A stretch of 64,000 nt of DNA from Artemisia argyi (taxonomy: Eukaryota > Streptophyta > Magnoliopsida > Asterales > Asteraceae). Each line of letters opens with the position of its first letter. The first letter of the stretch is position 1. Location of the stretch: the NCBI GenBank assembly GCA_030686995.1, contig CM060703.1, positions 1,272,501 to 1,336,500 on the forward strand, read 5' to 3'. The position numbers were made by a program, and so were the translations under genes. The notes beneath the pieces are model-generated. The model was not told where the DNA came from, made no database searches, and saw nothing but the letters and a program-made list of their open reading frames with translations. Positions 32,601 to 43,041 of this stretch are shown here, piece after piece.

Positions 32601-33718
32601 AACACTAAATTAAATGTTCCTATAGCTTCAACTCCTGCATGCGCTCCGTTACCAACGTGCAAGAATTGTTGTCCATAGGCCAGCTTTCTCTCAACTCTAA
32701 ACCCCTGCATGGTATTGCAGATATGAATGCCACATCCAGTATCATATACCCATGAATTCAATTTAGGAGTAAGAGTGAATAATTCAATCATAAAGAACGC
32801 ACCTGATGAGCTGGGGTTACCAGCATCATTCCCCTGCTTCTTGAGTCGCAAGTCATGAATGTAGAGAGGGCAATTGCGCTTCCAATGGCCCTTTTCATGA
32901 CAATGGTGACAAGCCTGATCCTTCCTGTTTGGCGGATTCACCTTGTTCTGCTTAGGCTGATGTTGTTTCATCTTGGGTTCAGGTTGATAGGCCATGACCT
33001 GCTTGCCTTTGTTAACCTTCCCTTTGCCTTTGTTCACATGCGATTTCTTCTGGATTCTTCCCCCATGAATTGCCAACACTTGCGGGGTGGGATTCTTGAC
33101 CTTGGCTGGTAGACTTTTCTCATAATCAACAAGCAATGCGAGTAATTCTGAGACTGTCTTCCCCGAGCAATGCATGTTGAAGTTCTGCACAAAACCAGCA
33201 AAATCCTTGTTAAGGGATCTGTTGATCAAGTGCACTTGCACATTCTCAGGGTAACCAAAACCAATTCTGTGAAGTTGATCAAAGGCAGCCTTCATCTCAT
33301 CCACATAATCGGCTACTGGTTTACCATCACCATGCTTGCAGTTGTGTAGCTTGTCAAGTTCATCATACAATTCAACTGCAGGTGACTTCTCATAAGATAG
33401 CCTGAGGTTATCAAGCATATTCTTAGGAGACGCATACTCATACTTCTTTTGTAATTGAGCATTCATGCTAGTGAGCATTAGACAAGCAACCTCATTGTAC
33501 TTAGCATTAGTCACCTTCCATTCTGCCTTTGCTTCAGGTGTTGCCGTAGCAGCAGGTTCAGCAGGGCATTCCTGGGTCACATAATCCATCTTACCAGACG
33601 CCCTCAAGACAATTCTGAGCGAACGGTACCAGTCATTGAAATTCTTTCCTGTGAGTTTCTCTCTCTCAAGATGACTCTTGAAAGCATTAATCACAGTTTG
33701 GTTATCGGGTTGAGCCAT
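29651..33718 (-). CDS. Copia gag-pol polyprotein, 1355 aa, intact
   Basis: One open frame with gag, a zinc knuckle (CHHCHEKGHWKRNC), protease DTG, integrase (HHCC pattern YLWHCRLAH...CESC, then HTD, SDRGGE and SERR), RT with YVDD and RNase H (TESEYIAASEA, YCDNSAA). Length matches the 1354-aa relative at 19252-23316. The gag half differs clearly from that relative, while integrase and RT are very similar, suggesting sister subfamilies. The tail ends in DDNLADQLTKPLP where the sister has DDNLADPFTKALA. No stop or frameshift is visible, and all checked catalytic residues are present. Confidence 0.96.
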   Translation of the reverse strand: MAQPDNQTVINAFKSHLEREKLTGKNFNDWYRSLRIVLRASGKMDYVTQECPAEPAATATPEAKAEWKVTNAKYNEVACLMLTSMNAQLQKKYEYASPKNMLDNLRLSYEKSPAVELYDELDKLHNCKHGDGKPVADYVDEMKAAFDQLHRIGFGYPENVQVHLINRSLNKDFAGFVQNFNMHCSGKTVSELLALLVDYEKSLPAKVKNPTPQVLAIHGGRIQKKSHVNKGKGKVNKGKQVMAYQPEPKMKQHQPKQNKVNPPNRKDQACHHCHEKGHWKRNCPLYIHDLRLKKQGNDAGNPSSSGAFFMIELFTLTPKLNSWVYDTGCGIHICNTMQGFRVERKLAYGQQFLHVGNGAHAGVEAIGTFNLVLPSGLVLSLNNCHYAPSIVRGVISFSCLLNLGFEHTISSNGISVSLNNIFYFNAIAVNGVFEIDMNDNDNAFVTNNSMYSINNKRIKKGLDSSYLWHCRLAHIGKDRMKKLQHDGLLDKINDESFDKCESCIAGKMTKKPFKNRIERANDLLGLIHTDVCGPLRHVSRRGASYFLTFTDDYSRYGYVYLLKHKHEVFETFKVFKAEVELQLGKKIKALRSDRGGEYLSQEFIDYLANEGIVQHLTSPYTPQQNGVSERRNRTLQDMIRSMFNLTTLPFSFWDYALESAVRILNMVPTKKVDKTPYEVWTGKAPNLSYLKVWGCEAYVKRDSADKLQQRSVKCIFVGYPKETMGYYFYYPPENKVFVARYGDFLERELISQEFSGRIYDLENGHEDVEPSENTNQLPVEPESLGPPPEVEVIPIRRSTRPVKAPTRLCLNVESDEYILGDLDEPTSYKAVMNGPEKAKWKEAMDGEMQSMEDNDVWEEVDLPPGAKLVGSKWLYKKKTDMDGVVHTYKARCVAKGYTQTFGVDYEETFSPVADIRAIRILIAIAAYYDYEIWQMDVKTAFLNGRLDEDIYMAQPEGYVNPEFPNRVCKLKRSIYGLKQASRQWNKRFDGEIKKYGFTKNLDEPCVYHKVSGSNVIFLILYVDDILIMGNDIPSLQKVKEYLGSCFSMKDLGEAAFILGIKIYRDRSQRLIGLSQSAYIDKILKRFNMQNSKKGYLPMQEQHGLSNKVCASTPEEVQRMKRVPYALAVGSIMYAVKSTRPDVAFAQNLTSRYQQNPGVAHWTAVKNILKYLRATKDMFLVYGGNPSAELDVTGYCDASWKGDKDDTKSQTGYVFVINGGAVDWRSRKQSVLAMSATESEYIAASEAAMEAVWIRKFVSGLGVMPSIQRPIKMYCDNSAAITFANEPGIMKGTRHFPIKHHYVREQVEIGEIEKLKVHTDDNLADQLTKPLPGTKLYKHVAGVGLRLAESFMPICD

Positions 33719-35337
33719 ATCTACAGATAAAGTTCAAATATTAGTATTTTCGATAATCAATATCTTCAAGAAAATAAAATACCCAAGGCTATATTCATAT
33801 AACCAACTAATTTTCTTGAAAACCTAGGATCTATCTTTACATAGTTTCACCACATCAGTTGATCTGCTAGTGGTAAAAGTACAAAAGATAGTAATCTGTC
33901 GAACAATAATTGGCAAACAAGATTTCCAATTCCTAGATCATTATGGGATTTACATCAAATTGATTCATCAATTTGCCTTTGTAAGCATGTTTTATCCCAT
34001 CTCATGCCTTAAGTTCTAGGTCTCACGCACAACTTAATTAAGTCGTCTACCTTAGAAACTGTAAAATTACAATTATGGTCTCACGCGTTAAAAGAATTTT
34101 ACCTTGTTATAGTAATTTAGCCTAGGTCTCACGTTTACTAAATTAAAATTCCAAGTGTTTCTCATAGGTAGATGGCATGTAACTTAAATTTTAAGGGTAT
34201 TAATTTTTGATATGTCAATCAAAATTATGTACAAAGATGCATGCACTCATCTTTATAACATAAGTTTTCATAAAACTTTTTATGTCCGATTCCTGAAATT
34301 AATACACAAAGTTTTACTTGAGGTTTATTCCAAAACCCTAAGATGACTTTCTACAACATATAATTTTAAAAGTAATTCGTTTAAGATATATTCAAGATTG
34401 TGATAACCAAGGCAGACTCTAAGGCTCTTTTCTAAGCCTTCAAATCACGGTTATGAATATCACCTTAAAAGACTTAATTTTAAAAGTATATTTGCATAAA
34501 ACATCATTCAAGCAAAAGTTTATGGATTCAATCTCAAAACAGTAATAAAGTTTGAATAATGCTAGTCTCGACTGGGAGCTGATTACCGTGCGAATCGGAC
34601 CACGATTGTCATAAGACCATTGCAAGATTCATACTTTATCACTTTAGGGTTTCACAATTATTAGTCCGTTTTAATTTTCTTTATGAAAACACCCTTTTAT
34701 TGCTTACATCAAGTCCAACTAAAAAAACAATAAAACAAGTAGCAAAGAAAATCAAACAAACAATAATAAATAAGTGAAACAATTAGCCACATGCAAACCG
34801 TTTAAGAAAAGATCCTAATAAAATCAATTCTAGGTATAATAACGCATGTAATCAACTAAGGCCTTCCCCTCTTAATGGAGGTGAGTCACATACATTGACG
34901 AATCAATTGCGTAGGCCAAAGCTAAAAACACACCACATAGCATATAAAATTGATTTTAGTATTTATTGGAGTCTTCCCCAATTTAAGATCTATCTAAATA
35001 TGTGACAACAAAACAAGATCCATGACAAACATGCATGTAAGTCACGGATTAAAACCTAACAATTAGCAATTAGGTCACAAGATACGTTCAATTAACCGGT
35101 TTATGACCTAGGGTTTCTAGTGATAACACATAATCAAGAAAACCACAAAACCCTAATTAGGGTTTCATGGGAAAATCGACCCCCCCCCCAAAATTAGGGT
35201 TAGGGTTTCGAAATTTTTAGAAAAAAAGATAGGAAAAACCCTAGATCAAAAAAAACATGTATCTAAAACAATTAAAGATCCGGTTTTTATTACGTTTTAG
35301 TAATCAATTACATGTTATACATGGCTCGTGATGCCAC
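33719..35337 (-). other. Long 5' leader of the copia element
   Basis: About 1.6 kb without a recognisable gene. It shares words such as cagttgatctgctag with the leader at 23317-25007. A C run (35170-35178) and aaccctaa-like words occur near its LTR end. Confidence 0.65.
35323..35336 (-). other. Atypical primer binding site
   Basis: The minus strand reads TGGCATCACGAGCC at the exact primer-site position. Compared with the initiator-Met site in the sister element (TGGTATCAGAGCC) it has one substitution and one extra base. Either a degenerate initiator-Met site or use of another tRNA. Confidence 0.6.
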
Positions 35338-36074
35338 TGTAAGAGTTTGACAATTAAATACACGTATTGCGGAAGCTAGGATCAAGTATAACACATAAAT
35401 ATTAACTAAAACATAAATAGTAAACGTACCCGATGCACTTCAATTAACCTTGATTCTTGGACAATTAGATCAATGATAAACCCCTTACCGTTTTGTTTAT
35501 CGATCTCTTGATAATTACTAAAGTAAGTAATTACCTCGTTCTTGTACACACAAACTACCAACGAATAAAGGTTGTTGCAAGTAAACAAAAACACTTATGT
35601 TTTTGACTTGGAAAAATCGAACCACAAACCCTTTGAGGAGGGGGAATCCGATCGGCCAAGACACAAAGAAAGAAAACAAGATTTTTAGGGTTAGAGTGTG
35701 TGCACAAAAGATTGTTAAGTCTAACCCCAAGGCCTTGTATTTATACTAGGTGATATCTTGGAGCACAAGGCATGCATGGATCGACCCTTATGGGTTGGGT
35801 CGACCGGCCATAGCACCCCAAGGGGGTTTCTAGAACCTCCTTGACTCCCAAGTTACACTCTAGTCCTTGTCTTTCTTATTTAACGATAGTTAGTCCATAC
35901 GGTTAACAACTAACGACCGTTTAGTCCATTAAGTGTTATAAATATATATATTTCATACATTTAATAAACATATATATTTATTTACATTATTCTTGTTTGT
36001 AAAGTGTGCAATCCCGAGGTCTCGGGTTCGATCCTAGACATTTACCTATTAATGTTTATACGTAACATTTAACA
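35338..36074 (-). repeat. 5' LTR (element sense), 737 bp
   Basis: TG...CA bounded, followed by the target duplication gccta (36075-36079). Confidence 0.95.
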
Positions 36075-36079
36075 GCCTA

Positions 36080-36969
36080 GGGTTCAAACATCACTAGTTA
36101 CACATATGGGGGTGGCCAAGGAAGGGTCGGAAACGGTCACGGGATACCTGGTTAGCATGCTCATAAGTTGTGTTGCTTTTTGTGCAGTGATAAGATGTCA
36201 ATATTCAGGCGGCACATTGGTTTTTTGACACTCCCATCAGTTTTCCACAAAAGCTATTATGACAAAAAGCAGCTCTGCGTTTTTTTTAGAAGCAGTGGGA
36301 AAGGAGGTGAAAGAAGGAATGATTTTCTTTCTCTCAAGTCAAAAGATGATATTGCCTTTTAGTTGTGTTATGTGTATTATTATGCTTATTATATTCTTTT
36401 ACTACACGGTTGGTTCGGCCAGAGGTGCCACTGCCTTCTGATATTTTGGTAAAATTCTTTTTTAAACATGTGAATGTGATAGAGTTGCCTTGTTTTTGTA
36501 CACCAGAAGGGTAGACTTCAAAGTCTTGTTAATTGAAAGAATAGATTGTGCCTTTTTCCAATTTTTGCATGCGTTTTTGGGCTCAATTTTATTTGCCGAT
36601 GCATTGGTAGCAATAGTTCACTGCTCTGTAGAGTTCAAGTTTGCAGTTTGGTACCTGCATGTGGGGTTATAGACATTTTTGCAGTAGTTTGAGTTCTTGA
36701 CATTTTTTTCATCAACAGCTGTCTAAAGGTCATTCATGCTCATGTAATTTGGTTCGCAAAACATGGCATAGGTTGTTATAAGTATTGACTTAAGCAGTTA
36801 AGTGAGACCAGGAAGTAAAACTAAAAGAAGCAACAGAATCCTATGACAACAATAGTAATTTAAGGAAAGTAGATGAGAAAGGGAGATTTTTACTTATGAA
36901 ACACAGCTAACGCATTATAGCGACATACATGATGCTAAACCTTGTTTGAGATGTCTCTTTTGCTGTGCT
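36080..36969. other. Gene-free stretch including the right part of the SINE-like unit
   Basis: 36080-36150 continues the SINE-like sequence cut by the copia. The rest contains several 60-64 aa ORFs without recognisable domains. 36714-36790 matches 52434-52505, which in the other copy is fused directly to a GT43 exon. Confidence 0.5.
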
Positions 36970-38395
36970 TTAAGTTCAAAATATTAACCTCCTCTGAACT
37001 TTGTTCATTTTATTTTCTGCATTTAATGTAATGTGGCGAAACAGATATGGCGAATATTGAAGTAGAATTATTAATTTCATTGTGCCCAATTTATCTGTAA
37101 ACCATTTTACCTTTTCTGCATTTCCGTTTCTATAATTTGAGCAAGTGTACATCTTCACAACTCACAAATATGTTTCTCTGCTATAATTTGTTGTTGAACT
37201 TTACAGAAAGTGCAATCAGTCACTATGTCATGAAAGAAATGTTTAAGACGTCTTTATTTTTGATGTTTGATCCTTGTACTTTGACCATAGCATAAGGCAA
37301 TCAGGACTAAAACCCAAGTACAATGGTTCAAAAAGTCGATCACAAGTTAATAACATTATTTAGTATACATAAAAGGCAGCAATCTTAGTCAAATTTATAT
37401 GGAAAAGGAGTCGATTGGGGATGGTTTTACTGGTCAAAACGGATATTTTTTAGCTATAAATGAAACGGGTTAAAAGTTTGCCTGGCATGTTTTCAAAATC
37501 TTACAGCTTCCCGAATGGTTTTATTAAATGTATTAACTTACTATTTTCATGATATAGTAAGTTATTTTAAATTATATCTAATAAAATATTTGTGCACAAA
37601 ACTCGCTTTAAACACATACAGAATTGCTGTACTGATGCAATGCAGAGCACAAAAAATGCAAGTAAATCTTTTATGAGGGAATAGCAGAGCACTATGAATG
37701 CGCTGATGCCTAAATCTTTTCGGGAGGTACACGGTTAGGTAAGAGTGCAGACAAGCTCCAAAAAATGTGTAGCGTTGTTGTACTGATGCAATGCAGAGCA
37801 CAATAAACCCATCTCATGAACACAAGTCATATATCTCTTGGTGTAAGCATAAAATTATGTCGGATAGGTTAAAAATTACGGAGTAAACGTAAGTGTATTA
37901 GTGTAATAATCTAATAATCATCTACAACCACAGCTAACTCACTTATGATCTCCAACACTATTCCAACACACTCACTCAAAACCAAACACGTATAAACAGC
38001 CATAAGCCCCTTCTCTAAACAACCTTTTACTAGCTTTACTCACAAAAGAAAAAAAATAAATAATAAATAATAAACGAGACCATTTGATGGGAAAACGCTA
38101 GCCATGGTGTGCACGTGGCGCCGTCCGGTACCGTTTTTCGAGACCATTTCGGCTTGTCAAGACGGCTCATGACTCGAAAACGCGAGCCACGGTGTGGAGC
38201 TCGCGCCGTCCGTGTCGCGTTTTGCCGGAAAACGTCAGCCTTGGCGCCGGGTACCGAGAGGCGAGAGCCCTAAGCATTGCTACTCATGTAACAACATAGT
38301 TAAACCAAACGTTCTCTTTTTGGGTAGATTGACACGGTCATTTTAGAGTTTGTATAAAGAAAACACAAACATAGAAATACAAATATAAATAGAAA
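36970..38395. repeat. Segmental duplicate of 52655-53350 (and of 14820-16440)
   Basis: 36970-37540 is similar to 14820-15131 plus 16199-16440, where the hAT-like element has inserted. 37560-38395 is similar to about 52790-53360, including a gtactgatgcaatgcagagca word repeated near 37628 and 37779 and a GC-rich block (38100-38270 versus 53155-53300). No gene is seen. Confidence 0.7.
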
Positions 38396-38404
38396 TAAGT
38401 TCAA

Positions 38405-38702
38405 GAGGGAATTGCAAGAATCGTCCCTGTGGTTTGCCCAAATTGCAGATTTCGTCCCTGGGTTTTCGAAAGTGCAGGCGACCTCCCTGTGGGGAGTTTT
38501 TGTGTCCATTTTGGTCCCTGGCCATGGACTAAACTTGCAATTTTGAGCAAACCACAGGGACTAAACTTGCAATGTTGAGCAAACCACAAGGACCAAAACG
38601 GAACCAAAAACTCCCCACAGGGAGGTCGCCTGCACTTTCGAAAACTCAGGGACGAAATCTGCAATTTGGGCAAACCACAGGGACGATTCTTGCAATTCCC
38701 TC
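38405..38702. mobile_element. Fold-back MITE, Mutator-like (9-bp target duplication)
   Basis: The 298-bp element is almost entirely an inverted repeat (ends gagggaattgc / gcaattccctc, arms over 110 bp with cctccctgtggggag blocks). It is flanked by taagttcaa at 38396-38404 and 38703-38711. The duplicated locus near 53365-53385 lacks it. A 9-bp duplication with long terminal inverted repeats fits Mutator-type MITEs. Related words occur at 17380-17490. Confidence 0.85.
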
Positions 38703-38902
38703 TAAGTTCAATAACACTAAATAATTGAGAAAAAGGACCGACAATGACTTTGTATATATAGTCTCAAACAAATTGTACACACTTTTATTTAATTTAAAAG
38801 AAGATAAGTACAGTACATGATAGTAATTATATAAACCATGATAATGTAGTATTGCTGACAGGTGGCCTCCTCTTTCATTTCAAACCAAACCAACGGATGG
38901 AA

Positions 38903-39022
38903 TCAGATCTCCTCAACAATTTCTTCATTCCTCCAATTGCAGTCCCGACAACAACGCACATGAATTACAAACTTGCATTGCTGACATTTTAAAATCGGTC
39001 TGTATTGCACTGGTCTTTCACA
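38903..39022 (-). pseudogene. DC1-domain gene 3' end fragment
   Basis: The minus strand encodes about 36 codons matching the C-terminus of the DC1 gene at 53553 (LKCQQCKFVI...CCRDCNW...EIVEEI, stop at 38903-38905). The frame is open but the rest of the gene is absent. The downstream flank (38745-38880) also matches 53400-53520, so the fragment came with its 3' flank in a segmental duplication. Confidence 0.85.
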
Positions 39023-39109
39023 CTGCGTTTTTTATATGCTTCTTCTATTGTACATTGTTGTTTCAATTTTACTAATCTTTTAGAAAATTTTGTGCTTTGA
39101 AAGTACACT

Positions 39110-40060
39110 TTGGGCGACTTTCAGCCCTTCCAGCCCATTTCCCTTTACGCTAATCTTTCTGATTTTACCAGTTTAGTTTTACCAGAATCGGCCCATCGAA
39201 ACTTATCTTTATCACCCGTCATATGGTTACTTGCTCCATTGTCCATGTACCACACCTTTGATGTGTTGCTTTCTTCATTCAAGTTCCTCAGTTTTGGGGT
39301 CTAATGCTTCTTCTCGTTTAAAAACACCTGCTCGTTGACTTCGTGCCTCACAGCAAGTAGTAGTGTTGCATTGTGAGGTCTTTTGTTCTTCATCGCCCTT
39401 CTTCTTAGATCTCTCCAACCACTCCTGCTGTCTCAATAAGAGTTTCCCTTCTCCACTTTCACTATGGCCACGAACCCTTTCTTCATGAGCCTTTAAGCGT
39501 CCTATGACTTCTTCAACCATCATTTTGTCAAGATCTGCAAACTGTTCTATAGTAGAAGCAATTTGCAAAAACCTGCTCAGAACAGCATGGAGTAATTTCT
39601 TAACCACGTAAGCCTCTTCTACCTTTTCTCCTAAGGCCCGGATATTACTTAGAATGTTGTTTACCTTCATGGCGAAATCATCAATTATCTCTGTATGCTT
39701 CATGCTGAGGGTTTCGAATTCCGCCTTCAGAGTCTAAACCTTCGCAGTCTTGACCCTGTCTGCTCCCATAAACATTGTCTTTAAGGTTCCCCAAGCATCT
39801 TTTGCCGTTTGCTTCACTGCCAGCGACAACAACAGATCATCTGGAATCCCTTGATAAATGGCTGCAAGTGCCAATTTATCCTTCTTCACATCGATTGTCG
39901 TATCTGCAAGTGCTAATCTTTCTTATTTTACCCGTTTGGTTTTACTAGAATCGACCCATCGAAATTGCTCCCTACTGAGCCCATATAAAGGCATTGGGGT
40001 TATTAATGTTCGTCTCCATGCAACTTTCAAGGTGTGCGATCATCCATGCTAGCACAAATC
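39110..40060 (-). pseudogene. Degenerate Ty1/copia gag-protease remnant
   Basis: 39275-39703 encodes a 142-aa piece of copia gag (KVNNILSNIRALGEKVEEAYVVKKLL type, UBN2-like). 39130-39260 in another frame gives a protease motif with an N-for-S change at the active site (WYMDNGASNHMTG), followed by an FRWADSGKTKL-like stretch. 39730-40060 gives further gag pieces (WGTLKTMFMGAD; AAIYQGIPDDLLLSLAVKQTAKD). Frame changes and missing LTRs show an old, dead fragment, unrelated to the two intact copia elements. Confidence 0.8.
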
Positions 40061-40093
40061 ATATTTTATACTTTACATGATCTGACTCCCCTA

Positions 40094-40095
<2 letters not shown>

Positions 40096-40139
<44 letters not shown>
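40096..40139. repeat. 44-nt T homopolymer
   Basis: Uninterrupted T run next to the copia remnant. It could be an old minus-strand poly(A) tail or simple slippage. Confidence 0.9.
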
Positions 40140-40140
<1 letters not shown>

Positions 40141-40292
40141 GACAACACAATATCTAGAGTCGATAATCTGCTTTTAATTCTTTGCAAGAAGGGATGTTTT
40201 GTGCCATAAGTTTCGGATGCTTAATCTTTTGTACCTGCCTAGCTTGTTGTCTTTATTTGAAGTTTGTCACTTTTGGGACATTTTGAGTCAAT

Positions 40293-40535
40293 AATCATGC
40301 CTAAACGCCAAATATTTTCTCTTCACTCTGGTTGCAATATGGGGAAAGATGGTGATGTGGCACTCTTCTTTGGATTATCAGGTATAACTTGGAGGTGACA
40401 AAACAAGCGGGATGGGTAACGGGTCAAAACAGGTTCGGGTCTAAACCAGTCATTTATTATGCAAATCCAACATTGTATTTCCTAGCTTGTATTCATGTAA
40501 TGATTGCTGTATTTCTTCAAATTATACTTGCTGTA
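40293..40535 (+). pseudogene. Inverted, internally deleted PEPCK fragment
   Basis: Plus-strand 40297-40381 encodes [20 protein letters not shown]...FFGLSG, matching the end of the PEPCK exon at 48386-48684. It continues into the same intron start (ggtataactt), then jumps at about 40450 to sequence matching the PEPCK downstream flank near 46690-46795 (tgcaaatccaacattgtattt). It is therefore a reverse-oriented copy with an internal deletion of about 1.5 kb relative to the gene. The reading frame of the exon part is open. Confidence 0.88.
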
Positions 40536-40670
40536 TTCATATGATTGCTCGTTTGCTTGCACCTCTATGTTAATCGAAAGAATTAATATAAAAGTTTAAA
40601 ACAAAATTTGTCTGTACAACAAGTATTTGTAAAGTTATTCAGATTGTAAGACTGATAATACACTTTAAGC

Positions 40671-43011
40671 CTATAACCAACTTGGTTCAACCCAAGCATG
40701 AGGATAGAGATGGTGTTTAGTTCCAAAGAAATCCTCAAAATTTTCTTCTATGTCTCTGTCGTTGAATGTGTGATACCTATTTGTTTCAAGTGAATAAAAC
40801 ACGATCTTTCCATTCCCTGAACGCAATCGTGGAAAGTAAATCTTGTTCTCCATTTCCGGTGTTTTAGCTTTAATACACAGACATGTTTGACCACAAATGT
40901 AAATCACGTGCCTTCCCAAACCATCTATTTTCTCCCATTTTTCTGTAGAATCATTTAACTTGAATACCTCAATGGATTCTCCAAACTCGCCTACGATAAC
41001 TAGTAACAAATGTTGATCTCGTTCCACTAGGAAATATTGTGGTGAAGATCCACAACAACTACTTGGGGCACAAGCTAAAAATATAGCTGAAGATAAACTT
41101 CGACCTTCGGCTAATCTGAAATAATAAACTCGTCCATCGTCTAACAAGACATAAAGACATCGACCATGAAATATTGGATAATGAAGAGATTGTGGACCAT
41201 AAGAGCCAAAACTCACAAGAATTTTACGCCAACGCGCAGGTTGCCGAGCTACATAGTGGACGTAACCTTCCAATATAGTGTTCCTAGTACGATATCCAAC
41301 AACCATACAATCGGGGGAAGTAGGTGGCGCAGAGAAACACAAGGTTTCTAAACAAGGAACTTGTCGAACCTCATGGATAACTTGTGGAAACTCATGGCCA
41401 ACTTGTGGAATTAGCTCATGGAAAACTTGTGGAAGCTCATGTATAACACTTGTGAAAGGGTTATAGAACACAAGGGGGCCGCCATATTTTTCCATTAGCA
41501 ACCAACCATACCTTGAACAATGAATTTTTACATCACCGATAAGTCCTGGAGGTGTTTTTATGAAATAGTTCTCACCAAATATTGGATCCGTAAAAGTTAA
41601 AGTTTCTCGATGTTTGTCTAGCACCAACAACCATGGGGAATCTAATGAATTCGTCTCCAATCTCATTCTGTTAATAAATCGAATCATTGGTGCTGCTAAT
41701 TGACAACTCTTGCATGTAGTACGAAAGTTGAGGTAGTCAACACCAACACAAAAATCCATGATTGTTTCCAAAACATTCGAAGGAATGCTAAGAAGGTATG
41801 ATTCAATATTCTCTTCATGCTGCTCATTCCTCGTGCTAGTACTACTATTATCATTACCGCAAGCATTTCCCACCACGATCTCATCTTTCTTGCCCTCTTC
41901 TTGTATCCTACACAACAAATGATTTATAAGAAAATGCATGTATAATAATTAAGTAATTAAGAAACACATATGAATATATGATAACTAAAAGCGGATAATA
42001 CCTGCATTCCCACAATGAGATATAGCTTGTTGATGCTATAGAAGGCATAGAAGATATGGAGACGGTTTTATCTTTGATATGGTAAGAGTACATTACTTTA
42101 CCCATTTCGCCAAGAATGTGTATATAACCCCCGAACTCCGAGGCAATTCCAGGCTTGTAAAATATTGAATGATCATATGATAAATCAAGAAAAAATATAG
42201 CGTCTTTGAGATCTTCCATCTCTTCCCATATCATACTAGTCTTTTCAAGCTTAAACAAATAAACTGCAAGTGACTTCTTTGCTACCTTATCAAAACCCAA
42301 TAAAATGTAGAACAATTCTGAAGAGTATCCTATCAAATGAGGAGTCAATGAGGAACAATAACCATGGAATGAAGAATTAGGGAGCTTCCCATATGGCGAT
42401 AGCTTTATCACAACTCTATCCTTCACCGCAAGTTTTAATTTTATGACAAAGTTATTACGTCTCCCAGAATTCAAGGCATATACTTTACCATCACAAGAAG
42501 TTAGTGAAGATAGGACACAATGATCTTCATCCGTTACACTTTTTAGTTGTTTTTCATATGAGATTTTTGTCCATCTTAAACTCTTTATTCTACCATCTCT
42601 TTTGCCATCTAGGCGACATAAAAGAATGGTAGGTTTATTGTATCTCGTTAACAAGAGAACTGAATTAGGATCATCAGGTGCGGATGTCAAACAACATTGG
42701 CCTAAAGATTTATAATTTCCATCTTCTAAAATCAATGGGGGAAGACTTATGATCTTGGAAGTCGATGGGTTCCAGATAGACCACATACAACGTTTTGGAA
42801 AGCTCGAGAGAACCACCCAATCATGAAAACACCCTTCAAATCGTCTACTATGCAACTCAGGGATTCGGCAAGGATATTGAGTCAATGGGTCGTGTATGGT
42901 GTATAAAAGCTGCTTGTCTTCTTGATCAGCTTCCAACGTGTGAGCAACCAAGCATGGATATTTTGTAAGTGGGGGAGATAACCGCCGATCACCGCATGAA
43001 AGCAACTCCAT
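40671..43011 (-). CDS. DUF295 / F-box / DUF295 protein, two exons, about 748 aa
   Basis: Exon 1 is 43011-42002 and exon 2 is 41907-40671. The intron (42001-41908) has GT-AG ends and joins ...LWECR to IQEEGKK in frame. The start chosen is the ATG at 43011 (MELLSCGD); an in-frame TAA lies about 48 bp upstream. Exon 1 encodes a DUF295 (KIB-type beta-propeller) domain (LVAHTLEAD, YTIHDPLTQY, CFHDWVVLSS, IWNPSTSKI). Exon 2 opens with a charged linker, then an F-box-like segment (LLSIPSNVLETIMDF...LNFRTTCKSC), then a second DUF295 domain. F-box proteins recruit substrates to SCF ubiquitin ligases, and DUF295 is taken as the substrate arm. The usual order is one F-box then one DUF295, so a leading propeller is unusual. 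Two separate genes read as one is the alternative, but the exact splice fit argues for one. Confidence 0.8.
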
Positions 43012-43041
43012 CTGATTAAGATGTTCATAGCAATATTTCAA

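Larger units (their letters stand above)
28118..36074 (-). mobile_element. Complete Ty1/copia retrotransposon, 7957 bp
   Basis: LTRs at 28118-28854 and 35338-36074 (737 bp each) showed no difference when read by eye. The 5-bp target duplication gccta is at 28113-28117 and 36075-36079. The polyprotein is intact and the polypurine tract is present. Its primer site is atypical (35323-35336). Apparent LTR identity makes this the youngest insertion visible here. Confidence 0.96.

Noticed and set aside
40671..41939. Separate single-exon F-box gene starting at 41937-41939
   Set aside because: That ATG lies inside an intron whose GT-AG ends join the upstream DUF295 exon exactly in frame.
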